A stretch of DNA of 64,000 nucleotides, taken from NCBI GenBank assembly GCA_025056565.1, contig JANWWA010000011.1:50371-114370 (forward strand), read 5' to 3'. The position numbers were made by a program, and so were the translations under genes. The notes beneath the pieces are model-generated. The model ran no database searches. It was not told the origin of the DNA and saw only the letters and a list, made by a program, of their open reading frames with translations. Each line of letters starts with the position of its first letter. Positions within the stretch are counted from its first letter, which is position 1. This stretch comes from Chloroherpetonaceae bacterium (GTDB lineage Bacteria > Bacteroidota > Chlorobiia > Chlorobiales > Thermochlorobacteraceae). Shown piece by piece: positions 8,769-18,624 of this stretch.

Positions 8769-9782
8769 ATGCACCCCGTTCTTCAGCGTATCCGTGAGCG
8801 CGCTCGTGCCAAGCAAGCGACAATTGTTTTTCCCGAATCGACCGATGCTCGAACTCTGCATGCGATTGTTGAGATGATTGAGCATCGGCTCATTCAGCCT
8901 GTTTTGCTTGGTCAGCGCGAGGCAATCTTTGCTTGTGCGCAATCGCTTGGCTTGAAGATTCCAGAAGATGCTGTTCAGATTGTCGATATAGAATCATCTG
9001 GCTGCCTTGAAGAGTATGCACACGAGTATTTCTTACTGCGGCAGCATAAGGGAGTTACTGAGGCAAAGGCAATGCAGACTATCCGTCAGCCGCTTTTTTA
9101 TGCTGCAATGATGGTGCGCAAAGGGGTTGTGGATGGCTGCGTTGCTGGTGCCGTGAACACCACGGCTGATGTTTTGCGTGCGGCTATCCAAGTCATTGGA
9201 GTTGATAGAGCGCAAACGAATTTGGTCTCCAGCTTTTTCCTGATGGCTTTCCCTGACACGCATCACGCTGCGGCAGGACGCGTGTTTACTTTTGCGGATT
9301 GCGGTGTAGTGCCTTACCCAACGCCAGAAGAACTTGCTGACATTGCCATTACCTCTGCCGCCTCACACCAAACCCTAACGGGTGAAGTGCCGAAAGTAGC
9401 GATGCTTTCCTTTTCCACGAAAGGCAGTGCTTCGCATGAAGCGGTCGAGAAAGTGGTGCGTGCAGTTGAGTTGGCTCGAGCGCGTCAGCCGTCACTGCTC
9501 ATTGATGGCGAGTTGCAGTTTGATGCAGCCTTTGTGGAAAGCGTTGCGCAGCGTAAAGCGCCCAACAGCCCTGTTGCAGGCCAAGCCAATGTGTTCATTT
9601 TTCCTAACCTTGATGCGGGCAATATCGGCTACAAACTTACCGAGCGCTTAGGCGGCGCTACGGCTATTGGCCCTATCATTCAAGGGCTGGCTAAGCCCAT
9701 GAACGACCTTTCACGTGGCGCAAAACCCAGCGACATTGTCGATGTGGCGTGCATCTGCGCCTTGCGAAAAGTAGGTAACTAA
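8769..9782 (+). CDS. pta: Phosphate acetyltransferase (short form)
   Basis: 337 residues, the length of the single-domain phosphotransacetylase without the N-terminal regulatory domains found in enterobacteria. It interconverts acetyl-CoA and acetyl phosphate. Family phrases include [55 protein letters not shown] and the C-terminal [19 protein letters not shown] strong ribosome-binding site GAGGAGG at 8754-8760 sits 8 bases before the ATG and fixes the start. No acetate kinase gene is adjacent. The gene ends 9 bases before the convergent CAP-domain gene. Confidence 0.95.
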   Translation: MHPVLQRIRERARAKQATIVFPESTDARTLHAIVEMIEHRLIQPVLLGQREAIFACAQSLGLKIPEDAVQIVDIESSGCLEEYAHEYFLLRQHKGVTEAKAMQTIRQPLFYAAMMVRKGVVDGCVAGAVNTTADVLRAAIQVIGVDRAQTNLVSSFFLMAFPDTHHAAAGRVFTFADCGVVPYPTPEELADIAITSAASHQTLTGEVPKVAMLSFSTKGSASHEAVEKVVRAVELARARQPSLLIDGELQFDAAFVESVAQRKAPNSPVAGQANVFIFPNLDAGNIGYKLTERLGGATAIGPIIQGLAKPMNDLSRGAKPSDIVDVACICALRKVGN

Positions 9783-9791
9783 GTTACACAA

Positions 9792-10361
9792 TCAATACGG
9801 CTTTTCTCCAATGTAATTGCCGGGTGGGTCGTAGTTAAAGACCACAATCATCATACCGTTGCACATCACCTTTGCACCGCCTACATACTTTGTGCCTCGC
9901 CATACAATTTGTGTGTAGTGTCCCACGCCCCTAAATGATAGGTGTGTAGAGGGGTCTTGTTCAAAAAGGTGCTTTTCACTCAGCCATGACCTTACCGCAT
10001 CTGCAATCGTGTAGTAGCCTGCCGTGCCCATAAAGAGATTTTCTCCATATTGATTGCTGGGGCGATGTGCGAACTTGCACCCCTGCTTAGCCAGCTCATT
10101 TGCCCATTCTTGTGCATAGCGAGAGAGCTTATCTGACCACTGCAGCGGTTCTACTCCTACCGCTTTCCTTGCTTCATTGTGCAGCATTAGCGCGCTGTCA
10201 ATTTCGGCTTGGGTTAGCAATTCGGCCTGCATCTCTGAGAAACTGGCGGTGCCTAACTTCTCAGCAGGCGTCTGCGCCACCGCTCGCACTGATGAGCACA
10301 CTGCGGCGATTAAAAGAAAGCAGGCACAGTGTATTGGCGGCAGCCTAAGACGTAGATACAT
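9792..10361 (-). CDS. Secreted CAP-domain (SCP/PR1-like) protein
   Basis: 189 residues with an N-terminal signal peptide that ends around SSVRAVAQ. The rest is one CAP/SCP domain: LHNEARKAVGVEPLQW, AQEWANELA, YGENLF, GVGHYTQIVWRGTKYVG and the C-terminal NYDPPGNYIGEKPY. The conserved pair of His and Glu residues is present in GENL and HYTQ. Bacterial CAP proteins are extracellular and of mostly unknown activity. The gene lies downstream of the lipoprotein at 10391-11182 on the same strand, with 29 bases between, so they may be co-transcribed. Confidence 0.88.
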   Translation of the reverse strand: MYLRLRLPPIHCACFLLIAAVCSSVRAVAQTPAEKLGTASFSEMQAELLTQAEIDSALMLHNEARKAVGVEPLQWSDKLSRYAQEWANELAKQGCKFAHRPSNQYGENLFMGTAGYYTIADAVRSWLSEKHLFEQDPSTHLSFRGVGHYTQIVWRGTKYVGGAKVMCNGMMIVVFNYDPPGNYIGEKPY

Positions 10362-10390
10362 ACATCACTGCTGGCGCATTGCGGCTTACA

Positions 10391-11182
10391 TTAGTTCCCC
10401 GTTATGCTTTGCAGCTCTTGCCGAACCCCCGGTAGCGTAACGCCTGCAAGAGCAATTCTTACCGCTCCACTTTCTTGCCGCACGACCCCTGTATTTGGCG
10501 CTACCCACACCCGCAGCGGCACCGAAATCGGTATCGTCACAGGAAATCCAGCTGGCGAGAACCTTAGCTCAACATTTGTAGTAATCGTGATACGTGTCGT
10601 GTTGTAAGTACGATTGTTCAGTGTTAGCTGCTGCGTAGAATCCACGCGACCTTGCACATTTGCCGTAATCGTTGCATTGCCCAACCCATCTATGACCGCT
10701 TCAACTCGAGCATTTTGTAGAATGGTATAGGTGCTGCCTATTCCGCCAGAAGTTTTAATAAACGGATACCAGCCCGGCTGAAAGCCTGTTACATTTCGTA
10801 TTCCCCCTATATCAATCAAGTCTTGAATGCCAGAAAGGTAGATGAGTTGGTCTCTGCGGTTGTTTTCATAGGCATAGAGCGTTGTATCGGTTGTTGGGGT
10901 GCCGGTTAGCGGTGTAGTGGTTGAAATGACCACAAAAGCCTCTCTGCCTGCCAGCTGCTGCGTGCCAGTCAGTCGCTGCACGGTGGTGCCTGCTGGACGA
11001 TACACATTATTTCCGACCGTATCCACTGACGTGCTGTATGTCCAAGTTACACCGATGCGCGTTGGGAAAATCCCCTCTGGCTCGCTCGGCCCAGAGCTTT
11101 GCTGACAGGAGCTTAGCACGGCTGCTGATAGAGCAAGCAGCCACACTGAGTGTTTTGCAAGTTTAGCTATCATTTCTTGCAA
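10391..11182 (-). CDS. Lipoprotein of unknown function
   Basis: 263 residues with a lipoprotein signal (LLALSAAVLSSC, cleavage before the Cys). The start could also be the internal ATG at 11173. The mature part is beta-rich with many Thr, Val and Gly residues, as in outer-membrane-associated beta-sandwich lipoproteins of this lineage. It begins FPTRIGVTWTYS, a phrase I associate with small lipoproteins of uncharacterised type. It follows mdh on the same strand behind a strong hairpin, so it probably has its own promoter and leads into the CAP-domain gene. Confidence 0.75.
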   Translation of the reverse strand: MQEMIAKLAKHSVWLLALSAAVLSSCQQSSGPSEPEGIFPTRIGVTWTYSTSVDTVGNNVYRPAGTTVQRLTGTQQLAGREAFVVISTTTPLTGTPTTDTTLYAYENNRRDQLIYLSGIQDLIDIGGIRNVTGFQPGWYPFIKTSGGIGSTYTILQNARVEAVIDGLGNATITANVQGRVDSTQQLTLNNRTYNTTRITITTNVELRFSPAGFPVTIPISVPLRVWVAPNTGVVRQESGAVRIALAGVTLPGVRQELQSITGN

Positions 11183-11204
11183 ACGGTTAAAGGTTTATTT
11201 GAAC

Positions 11205-11231
11205 AGCGAGAGCGTATGGAACGCTCTCGCT
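11205..11231 (-). terminator. Strong hairpin after mdh
   Basis: An 11-bp perfect stem (AGCGAGAGCGT / ACGCTCTCGCT) with a 5-base loop sits just behind the mdh stop codon. The minus-strand sequence after it is not T-rich, so it may stabilise the mdh transcript as well as, or instead of, terminating it. Confidence 0.45.
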
Positions 11232-11247
11232 TCAGCTTGCCCAATCT

Positions 11248-12222
<975 letters not shown>

Positions 12223-12254
12223 TTACGAAAATGATTTGGTTACTTCGAAGTGCT

Positions 12255-12284
12255 CAAAGATAGCAAACCTTTTTGGGGGTTCAA
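12255..12284 (-). promoter_or_regulatory. Bacteroidetes/Chlorobi-type promoter of mdh
   Basis: On the minus strand, TTG (12284-12282) is followed after 19 bases by TATCTTTG (12262-12255), matching TAnnTTTG. The expected start of transcription lies about 45 bases before the mdh ATG. Confidence 0.6.
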
Positions 12285-12402
12285 ATCCAAGTTACAGGCC
12301 TTTGCGCACCAGTAAGCCTTCCACGCATTGCACTCATATTTGGAGAAATGCAGCACAAAGGTGAACTTCGGCGCTCAATTTCACCAAAACATCTCATCTC
12401 AA

Positions 12403-13215
12403 ATGAATCTTTTTTCACTCAAAGGAAAAGTTGCCGTTGTAACGGGGGCACTGGGACTACTTGGCAAGCAGCATTGTTATGCGCTGGCAGAAGCAGGCGC
12501 TAATGTGGTTGTGACCGACTTAGATGACGCTGCAGCTAAAGCCTTTGCCGAAGAATTATCCGCTGCCTATCAAGCTGCAATTGGCGTCGGTGCCGACATC
12601 ACCCAGCCTGATTCGGTCAAAGCCTTGCGCGATGCTACGCTTGCAGCTTTCGGCACAGTTGATGTGCTGGTCAACAATGCTGCAATCAACGATATGTTTG
12701 AAAACCCTACTGCGGCGGCTGAGCTATCGAAGTTCGAAAACTATCCGCTTGCACTTTTTCAAAAGTCGCTCGATGTGAATGTAACCGGTATGTTTCTCTG
12801 CTCCCAGATTCTCGGCACAGAAATGGCGCAGCGTGGTAAGGGGAGCATTATCAACATCGCCTCGACATATGGTATTGTCGCGCCTGACCAGTCGCTTTAT
12901 CGTCGACCTGACGGCACACAGTCGTTCTGGAAATCTGTTGCCTACCCTGTTACCAAAGGTGCGGTGCTTTCCTTTACACGATTTTTAGCGGCTTATTGGG
13001 GTCATCGAAATGTGCGCGTCAATGCGCTCTCGCCCGGCGGCGTAGAAAATGCACAAGAAGAATTTTTTATTCGTCAATACGCCGCCAGAACACCACTGGG
13101 TAGAATGGCAAAGCCAACTGACTACAAAGGCGCTATTGTTTTTCTGGCAAGCGATGCCTCTGCCTATATGACTGGCGCAAATTTAGTCGTTGACGGCGGC
13201 TGGACGATTTGGTGA
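12403..13215 (+). CDS. Short-chain dehydrogenase/reductase
   Basis: 270 residues from the ATG at 12403; the upstream in-frame extension does not look like SDR sequence. The cofactor motif is TGALGLLG (one more residue than the usual TGxxxGIG), with DLDD after the second strand suggesting NAD preference. [16 protein letters not shown], the catalytic YPVTK, and the C-terminal [12 protein letters not shown] follow in order. The insert around [16 protein letters not shown] and the [13 protein letters not shown] phrase are reminiscent of SDRs in surface-sugar loci, but the substrate is unknown. It converges on the tryptophan dioxygenase gene with an 18-base gap. Confidence 0.85.
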   Translation: MNLFSLKGKVAVVTGALGLLGKQHCYALAEAGANVVVTDLDDAAAKAFAEELSAAYQAAIGVGADITQPDSVKALRDATLAAFGTVDVLVNNAAINDMFENPTAAAELSKFENYPLALFQKSLDVNVTGMFLCSQILGTEMAQRGKGSIINIASTYGIVAPDQSLYRRPDGTQSFWKSVAYPVTKGAVLSFTRFLAAYWGHRNVRVNALSPGGVENAQEEFFIRQYAARTPLGRMAKPTDYKGAIVFLASDASAYMTGANLVVDGGWTIW

Positions 13216-13233
13216 GCTGTTAGCGCAAGGCAC

Positions 13234-14328
13234 TTAGTGATGGCCGTAGTAAAATCCCAGCTCCCGCTCTACTTCCTTAGGCAGTTCTGGCAGCGCAGAG
13301 CGCGGAATGAGAAATGTCGACAGATTGAAAAAATCCGTAAAGATGCGGTGTGCCTCGATGGTCTTTTTGAGATATTGATGTCCCGATGAGCCGCCTGTGC
13401 CGATTTTTGTGCCAATCATTCGCTGCACCATTATCGCATGCTGGTAGCGCCATGTGGTAAAGAGTTCATCAATTTCAATGAGCGTATTAAGCAAGCGGAA
13501 AGGTTGGTGTAAAATCGGTTGCTCACGGTAAAGCATAATTAGCAAGGCAGCTTGCGCTGCGCGATGCGACAGCCGTCTGAGACCCTGCTCACGCAGTCGC
13601 TCATACTCTGACTCGTCAAGGATGGCTAAGAAGCTGGCTTCAGTTTTCTGCAAAGTCTCTAACTCGCGTGCTCTTTCCGCAGGTGAGAGCGTTGGATTGG
13701 AAAGAATAGTGTGGCGGTCGCGCTGCAGCATTTCAGAGACGGCGCGCCTGTAGCTTTGCCAAAAGTCAAAATCCCCAAACGAAAGAAACGGGGTGCGTTC
13801 CAGCCAGCGCTCGACCAGCTCAAAGAGCGAGGGCTTAGCTTCCCACTCTTGCACCAGCCGCTGATGCACTGGCGAAAGTCGATGGCTATATGTGACCTGC
13901 CCAAAATCGACGCGCTGCTCTTGCAGAAGTCCCAGCCGATTTTCAATGAGCCGAAACTGCACGCTCTGGAAGCCAGAAGCCGGAGAAAGAAAATCCCGAA
14001 ATTCCAAAAAGTCCAGCGGCGTCATGGTCTCTAAAATGCGGAACTGGTCAATCATCACTTTCTGAATCTCTGTGATGCGCAGAAGCCGTGCCACTGCAAC
14101 GCCGAGATTCTTTTCATCAACGAAGTCGCTCTCAAACATTTCGCAAACTGACTCTAACTCGTGCAGAATTTGTTTGAACCACAATTCAAAGGCTTGGTGC
14201 ACGATGATGAAGAGCATTTCATCGTGGGCAGGCTTACCAAACTCTGCGCTTCGTGGCTGCTGCGCCGAAAGTAGTTGCTCTAAGCGAAGGTAGTCGGCAT
14301 AGTAAGCTGGTGGATATGGCTTAGTCAT
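13234..14328 (-). CDS. kynA: Tryptophan 2,3-dioxygenase
   Basis: 364 residues from the ATG at 14328; longer in-frame starts exist but the family begins close to the YYADYLRLEQLL segment. This haem enzyme uses O2 to open the indole ring of tryptophan, giving N-formylkynurenine. The N-terminal block HDEMLFIIVHQAFELWFKQI carries the active-site His. The block LETMTPLDFLEFRDFLSPASGFQS and the GTGGSSGHQYLKKT segment near the C-terminus, containing the haem-ligand His, are diagnostic. No kynurenine formamidase or kynureninase is adjacent. The gene is divergent from mtaB. Confidence 0.93.
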   Translation of the reverse strand: MTKPYPPAYYADYLRLEQLLSAQQPRSAEFGKPAHDEMLFIIVHQAFELWFKQILHELESVCEMFESDFVDEKNLGVAVARLLRITEIQKVMIDQFRILETMTPLDFLEFRDFLSPASGFQSVQFRLIENRLGLLQEQRVDFGQVTYSHRLSPVHQRLVQEWEAKPSLFELVERWLERTPFLSFGDFDFWQSYRRAVSEMLQRDRHTILSNPTLSPAERARELETLQKTEASFLAILDESEYERLREQGLRRLSHRAAQAALLIMLYREQPILHQPFRLLNTLIEIDELFTTWRYQHAIMVQRMIGTKIGTGGSSGHQYLKKTIEAHRIFTDFFNLSTFLIPRSALPELPKEVERELGFYYGHH

Positions 14329-14359
14329 AGTAATTGAACGATACGGTTCAAAATCGTGT

Positions 14360-14392
14360 TTGCGCAAACTGCCAAAACTTGGCGTATTTTTG
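14360..14392 (+). promoter_or_regulatory. Possible promoter of mtaB
   Basis: TATTTTTG at 14385-14392 matches TAnnTTTG and lies 40 bases before the GTG start of mtaB. The nearest upstream TTG (14360-14362) is 22 bases away, three more than in the three stronger examples in this window. Confidence 0.35.
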
Positions 14393-14431
14393 TAAAATTT
14401 TATTGCTTTGAAATCTAACGAATTCTCAGTA

Positions 14432-15826
14432 GTGAAACGCATTGCAACCTATACACTGGGCTGTAAGCTGAATTTTTCGGAGACGGCTGCTTTGGCGGAG
14501 CATTTTTTGAAACAGGGTTATGAGCTGGTGCCTTTTGGCGAGAAAGCAGACGTAACGATTATCAACACTTGCACGGTTACAGAGAACGCCGATGTCAAGT
14601 GCCGCAACATTGTGCGCCGTGCGTTGCGTGCGTCCCCTGAGAGCTTTGTTGCTGTCATCGGCTGCTATGCACAGCTTGCACCTGAAGAGCTTGCCTCAAT
14701 TGAAGGCGTCGATGTGGTCTTAGGTGCAAAAGAGAAGTTTGATTTGCCGCGCTACATTCGCGAGCAGAAAAACGCCGAAGCCCAGATTTTCGTGAGCAAC
14801 ATTGATACTGTCGAGAACTTTGGCTTTGGTCATTCTATTGCGATTGGTGGCGTGCAAGAGCGCACTCGCGCCTACCTCAAAGTGCAAGATGGCTGCAACT
14901 ACAATTGCTCTTACTGCACCATTCCGCTGGCGCGTGGCAAAAGCCGCTCTGAATCCATTGAGACGATTCTCCAGCAGGCGGAACTATTGCTTGCGGCAGG
15001 CTACCAAGAAATTGTGCTCACCGGCGTCAACATCGGCGACTATGGGAACAAGCCTGATGGCTCAAAGGGCACTGCGAATTTCCTCGACCTGCTCAAAGCC
15101 TTAGAGGAACTGCCGATTCCACGCCTTCGCATTAGCTCCATTGAGCCAAATCTGCTTACGAGCGAGATGATTGATTTCATTGCACAGTCAAAGCGGATTG
15201 TGCCGCATTTTCACTTGCCGCTTCAATCAGGTTCTGCCGAGATTCTTCGCCGAATGCGCCGGCGCTACACAAAGGAGCTGTATGCAGAACGCGTTTGGGA
15301 AGTTGTTAAGAAAATCCCTGATGTGTGCATCGGTGCCGATGTCATCGTGGGTTTTCCGAGTGAAACCGACGAGCACTTTGAGGAAACTTACCGCTTCATT
15401 GAATCGCTGCCGATTGCGTATTTGCACGTCTTTACCTTCTCAAAGCGTCCTAATACCGCTGCCGCTGAAGCCCTTGACCGTGGGGAGCTTTCGGAAGTGC
15501 CAAGCACAGTCAAGCAAGCACGAAACCGTAAACTTCAAGAACTTTCTTACTTCAAGAAGCAAGCCTTCGCCTCACGATACATTGGTAGAACGATGCCCGT
15601 GCTTTTCGAAGATGGATTTTCGGACAACGAGGAGCTATGTGACACAGTCTCTAATGAAGCCCTTTATTGCTTTGGGCATACAGCAAATTATCTGCGTGTG
15701 CGAGTAACTGTTCCCAGCAAAGCATGGGCAATGCAGCACTTGGTTGGCAAAATTGTGCCAGTGCAGCTTGCTGCAATTGACGATGCATTAGATGTAGTGG
15801 GCGTCGTAGAAACAACTCCTTGTTAA
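14432..15826 (+). CDS. mtaB: tRNA t6A37 methylthiotransferase MtaB (radical SAM)
   Basis: 464 residues starting at GTG 14432 (next residues KRIATYTLGCK); an in-frame TTG lies 24 bases upstream. MtaB adds a methylthio group to N6-threonylcarbamoyladenosine at position 37 of tRNAs reading ANN codons. The N-terminal MTTase domain has three cluster-binding cysteines at about 11, 47 and 78 (TLGCKLN, NTCTVT, IGCYAQ). The radical-SAM CxxxCxxC motif is at 155, 159 and 162 (DGCNYNCSYCTIP), and a TRAM-like tail closes the protein. FLDLLKAL, RISSIEP and FHLPLQSGS are typical of the family. The gene is single, divergent from the tryptophan dioxygenase. Confidence 0.92.
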   Translation: MKRIATYTLGCKLNFSETAALAEHFLKQGYELVPFGEKADVTIINTCTVTENADVKCRNIVRRALRASPESFVAVIGCYAQLAPEELASIEGVDVVLGAKEKFDLPRYIREQKNAEAQIFVSNIDTVENFGFGHSIAIGGVQERTRAYLKVQDGCNYNCSYCTIPLARGKSRSESIETILQQAELLLAAGYQEIVLTGVNIGDYGNKPDGSKGTANFLDLLKALEELPIPRLRISSIEPNLLTSEMIDFIAQSKRIVPHFHLPLQSGSAEILRRMRRRYTKELYAERVWEVVKKIPDVCIGADVIVGFPSETDEHFEETYRFIESLPIAYLHVFTFSKRPNTAAAEALDRGELSEVPSTVKQARNRKLQELSYFKKQAFASRYIGRTMPVLFEDGFSDNEELCDTVSNEALYCFGHTANYLRVRVTVPSKAWAMQHLVGKIVPVQLAAIDDALDVVGVVETTPC

Positions 15827-15975
15827 ATGTAGCGTAGACTGCAGTGCCACTTTACCGCAGTATACTGCCTTGCAGTCGGCGAAAAAATGCGTATCTTGCA
15901 CGTTGCGGCAGTACATTTGTAACAAAGGTAGTATGCGGTATGTGGTTGTCTTACTTTCAACTAAATCGTCCGTCT

Positions 15976-17349
15976 ATGATTGGCGCAAAGAAGCCTTTCA
16001 CAGAAGAAGCTGCCGCCGCCGTGCCTCTGATGCGATATGATGTGTATTATCACCAGATGCCGGACGGCACTGTCAAGCAAATCAATCCCTTCAATGGGAC
16101 GGAAGTTTGGTCCGTGCCCGGGCGTGGTCGTAAACCGTTAGACCATGAATCCCCCGAAACGGTCGAACCACTTGCGCCCAAAGAGAAAGAGGACTACTGT
16201 TCCTTTTGCGAGACACGATACTTTGAAACCCCACCTGAAAAATTCCGCTTAGTAAAGCAAGGCAATCACTACCAGAAACTGCACCAACTGCCTGCTTCAC
16301 AGTACTTCAATACGAAGGCTGAATTTCGGCGCGTGCCCAACCTCTTTGAGATTCTCTCGCTGGATTACTGGCGACTTAACTACAATTTCAGAATGACCAA
16401 GGCTCAGCTCGAGTGGCGAGAAAAGTATCTTAGCGAGCCAGAAGGCATGCAGCATGTGCTTAGCGTGATTGACTACAAGCTCTCTAAACTGGGCAGAACC
16501 GCTGAGGAAATCAAAGCCACCTCGATTGATGAAAAACTCGCACTTGCCGATGCATTCTTTGGTGGCAGCCATGAACTTATCATAGCAGGTCGGCACTACA
16601 AGCGCGGGGCTACCAAAAGCAATGAACTTTTCAGCTCAGGCGAAATGACGCCCGATGAACACGAAGCCTATTTCATCGCTACGGTTGATGCTTTGCGCGA
16701 CATTTACGCCAACAACCGCTACGTGCGCTATGTGAGCGTTTTTCAAAATTGGCTAAAACCTGCGGGTGCGTCCTTTAATCATCTGCATAAGCAACTGGTT
16801 GGCTTAGATAGCTGGTCTATCGCAATTGAGAACCAAGTGCAGATGGTGCGCTCAAACCCGAATGTCTTCAACGAATACGGCCCTAACCTTGCGATTCATT
16901 ACAACTTGGTCTTTGCCGAAAACGACTACGCAATTGCCTATTCAGCCATTGGGCACCGTTTTCCAACGATTGCGATATATTCCAAAGCTGCCAATGCACG
17001 CCCGCAAGACCACACCGCTGAGGAACTGCGCGGAATGAGCGACCTTGTGCACGCCTGCCATGTTGCAATGGGCAGCGGCATTTCCTGCAACGAAGAGTGG
17101 TATTACACGCCGATTGACTCGGTCTACAATATGCCTTGGAAAATCCTGATTAAGTGGCGTATCAATATCCCAGCAGGCTTTGAAGGCAATACCAACATTT
17201 ATATCAACCCGATTAGCCCCGTTGAGCTGCGAGACAAAATGGTGCCCAGAATGTATGAGGTGCGCGACAAAGGCTTGATTGCCAAAGGTATTGCTATTGC
17301 AGAGGAGTGTCCTTGTCGTCCCAACTCACTGAAATATTACATCCGGTAG
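15976..17349 (+). CDS. Galactose-1-phosphate uridylyltransferase-like (DUF4921-type) protein
   Basis: 457 residues from the ATG at 15976; a longer frame to 15844 looks non-coding. The protein has features of the HIT/GalT superfamily. A Cys pair is in YCSFCETRYFETPPEK. The nucleotidyl-transfer motif FNHLHKQLVG supplies the H-x-H-x-Q pattern. It differs from canonical GalT in length and in the surrounding sequence, and matches what I remember as the DUF4921 group. The reaction is therefore unproven, though transfer of a nucleotidyl group to or from a sugar phosphate is likely. It lies alone between mtaB and the convergent purK, with a UUCG-loop hairpin after it. Confidence 0.7.
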   Translation: MIGAKKPFTEEAAAAVPLMRYDVYYHQMPDGTVKQINPFNGTEVWSVPGRGRKPLDHESPETVEPLAPKEKEDYCSFCETRYFETPPEKFRLVKQGNHYQKLHQLPASQYFNTKAEFRRVPNLFEILSLDYWRLNYNFRMTKAQLEWREKYLSEPEGMQHVLSVIDYKLSKLGRTAEEIKATSIDEKLALADAFFGGSHELIIAGRHYKRGATKSNELFSSGEMTPDEHEAYFIATVDALRDIYANNRYVRYVSVFQNWLKPAGASFNHLHKQLVGLDSWSIAIENQVQMVRSNPNVFNEYGPNLAIHYNLVFAENDYAIAYSAIGHRFPTIAIYSKAANARPQDHTAEELRGMSDLVHACHVAMGSGISCNEEWYYTPIDSVYNMPWKILIKWRINIPAGFEGNTNIYINPISPVELRDKMVPRMYEVRDKGLIAKGIAIAEECPCRPNSLKYYIR

Positions 17350-17384
17350 GATACATGCTGGTAGGACTTGCAAGCTAACCAGAA

Positions 17385-17410
17385 GGCGCTTCGGCGCTAT
17401 TACTTTTTCT
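17385..17410 (+). terminator. Hairpin with UUCG loop and T-run
   Basis: GCGC-TTCG-GCGC (17386-17397) plus a flanking G-T pair is followed by TATTACTTTTTCTC. The stem is short but the tetraloop is very stable, and it sits between two convergent genes. Confidence 0.4.
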
Positions 17411-17459
17411 CTTATTGGAAGGGCATAAGGTGGTCTCGCAGGCGTGTAATATACACAGC

Positions 17460-18596
17460 TCATAGTGAAATTGCGGCGGCTGCTGCCTGTGCTTCTTGGA
17501 GGCAGTTCTCCAGCGACTCGCCTACAACGGTAATGTGCCCCATCTTGCGTCCGATGCGTGAATCTTTTTTTCCGTAGATGTGCACCTTCGCACGTGCGTG
17601 ACACAGTGCGCTGGGGAGTGTGCTGAGTTCCACAGGTGCGTTACGCGTGCCCAGCAGATTTACCATTACTGCAGCTTTGACCATCATATCGGGGCTACCT
17701 AATGGATAGCCCAGCACTGCCCGCAAGTGATTTTCAAACTGCGAGGTGATGCAGGCTTCAATGGTATAGTGCCCAGAATTGTGTGGTCTTGGAGCCAGCT
17801 CATTGATAAGCACTTTCCCAGACGATGTAAGAAACATCTCCACTCCGAATATGCCTATGCCCTTGATGGCTAAAATTGCTTCGCGCGCCAGTTCACTGGC
17901 GTCAGTTAGAACCTTGTGCTCAAACGGTGCGGGGGCTTTCACGATTTTGCAGATGTGGTTTTCTTGCACGGTTTCCACAACAGGGTAGACCACTACTTCT
18001 CCTCTCTGGCTGCGCGCTACCATTGTTGCCAGTTCAGCTTGAAAGGCTACAAAGGCCTCTGCCATCACGCGCCGGTTTGGGAATCCCAAGTCGCTTAGTG
18101 CCTTTTCAATTTCACTTGCCGTGCGTACTGTGCGATTACCGTAGCCATCGTAGCCACCCTGACGTGCTTTAAGCAAAAAGGGATAGCCAAATTCCTCACC
18201 GAATTTTTCTGCCTCTGCTTTTGAGCCAATGCTGCGAAAAGGTGCTACGGGCAAGCCTGCGTTCTCTAAGGTTTCTTTCTGCGTGAGTTTATCTTGAATG
18301 CGTGCAATTGTGTCGGGCGATGGCAGAACTGGCGTTCCAAATGATTCCAGCTGACGTAGGTGCTCTGCCTCAATAAATTCATTTTCCAGCGTAACGAGGT
18401 GGCAGAGGCGTGCAAACTCAGCTTGCTTGGTCGCATCATGCCACTCGCCCACCACATTCAGCGAAGTGAGCTGCCCTGCTGGCGATTCAGGTTGGCGCTC
18501 AAAGATAGCAACCCGAAAGCCAAATCGAAAGGCGGCGTAACTGGTCATTCGTGCCAATTGTCCGCCGCCCAAAATGCCAATAGTCTGCGTTTTCAC
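17460..18596 (-). CDS. purK: N5-carboxyaminoimidazole ribonucleotide synthase
   Basis: 378 residues from the GTG at 18596, where the text VKTQTIGILGGGQLARM begins; a longer frame to 18650 would overlap the upstream gene and lacks family sequence. PurK uses ATP and bicarbonate to carboxylate aminoimidazole ribonucleotide in purine synthesis. GILGGGQLARM, the ATP-grasp segment FLLKARQGGYDGYGN, and ELAPRPHNSGHYTIEACITSQFENHLRA are diagnostic. The companion mutase purE is not adjacent. It lies 28 bases downstream of the acyl-CoA dehydrogenase gene on the same strand, so transcription may run through. Confidence 0.93.
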   Translation of the reverse strand: MKTQTIGILGGGQLARMTSYAAFRFGFRVAIFERQPESPAGQLTSLNVVGEWHDATKQAEFARLCHLVTLENEFIEAEHLRQLESFGTPVLPSPDTIARIQDKLTQKETLENAGLPVAPFRSIGSKAEAEKFGEEFGYPFLLKARQGGYDGYGNRTVRTASEIEKALSDLGFPNRRVMAEAFVAFQAELATMVARSQRGEVVVYPVVETVQENHICKIVKAPAPFEHKVLTDASELAREAILAIKGIGIFGVEMFLTSSGKVLINELAPRPHNSGHYTIEACITSQFENHLRAVLGYPLGSPDMMVKAAVMVNLLGTRNAPVELSTLPSALCHARAKVHIYGKKDSRIGRKMGHITVVGESLENCLQEAQAAAAAISL

Positions 18597-18624
18597 GCGC
18601 TTGCGTCTTCTGGGATTCGCTCTC

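Noticed and set aside
12276..12291. GGGTTCAAATCC resembling a tRNA T-arm
   Set aside because: The flanking bases do not pair as a T stem, and no acceptor, D or anticodon arms can be folded around it. It lies in the promoter region of mdh.
14408..14431. TTG start of mtaB
   Set aside because: The eight extra residues are not family sequence, and the GTG at 14432 fits the family start better.
15912..15919. TACATTTG as promoter of the GalT-like gene
   Set aside because: It matches TAnnTTTG, but no TTG lies 17-23 bases upstream, so I did not list it as a promoter.
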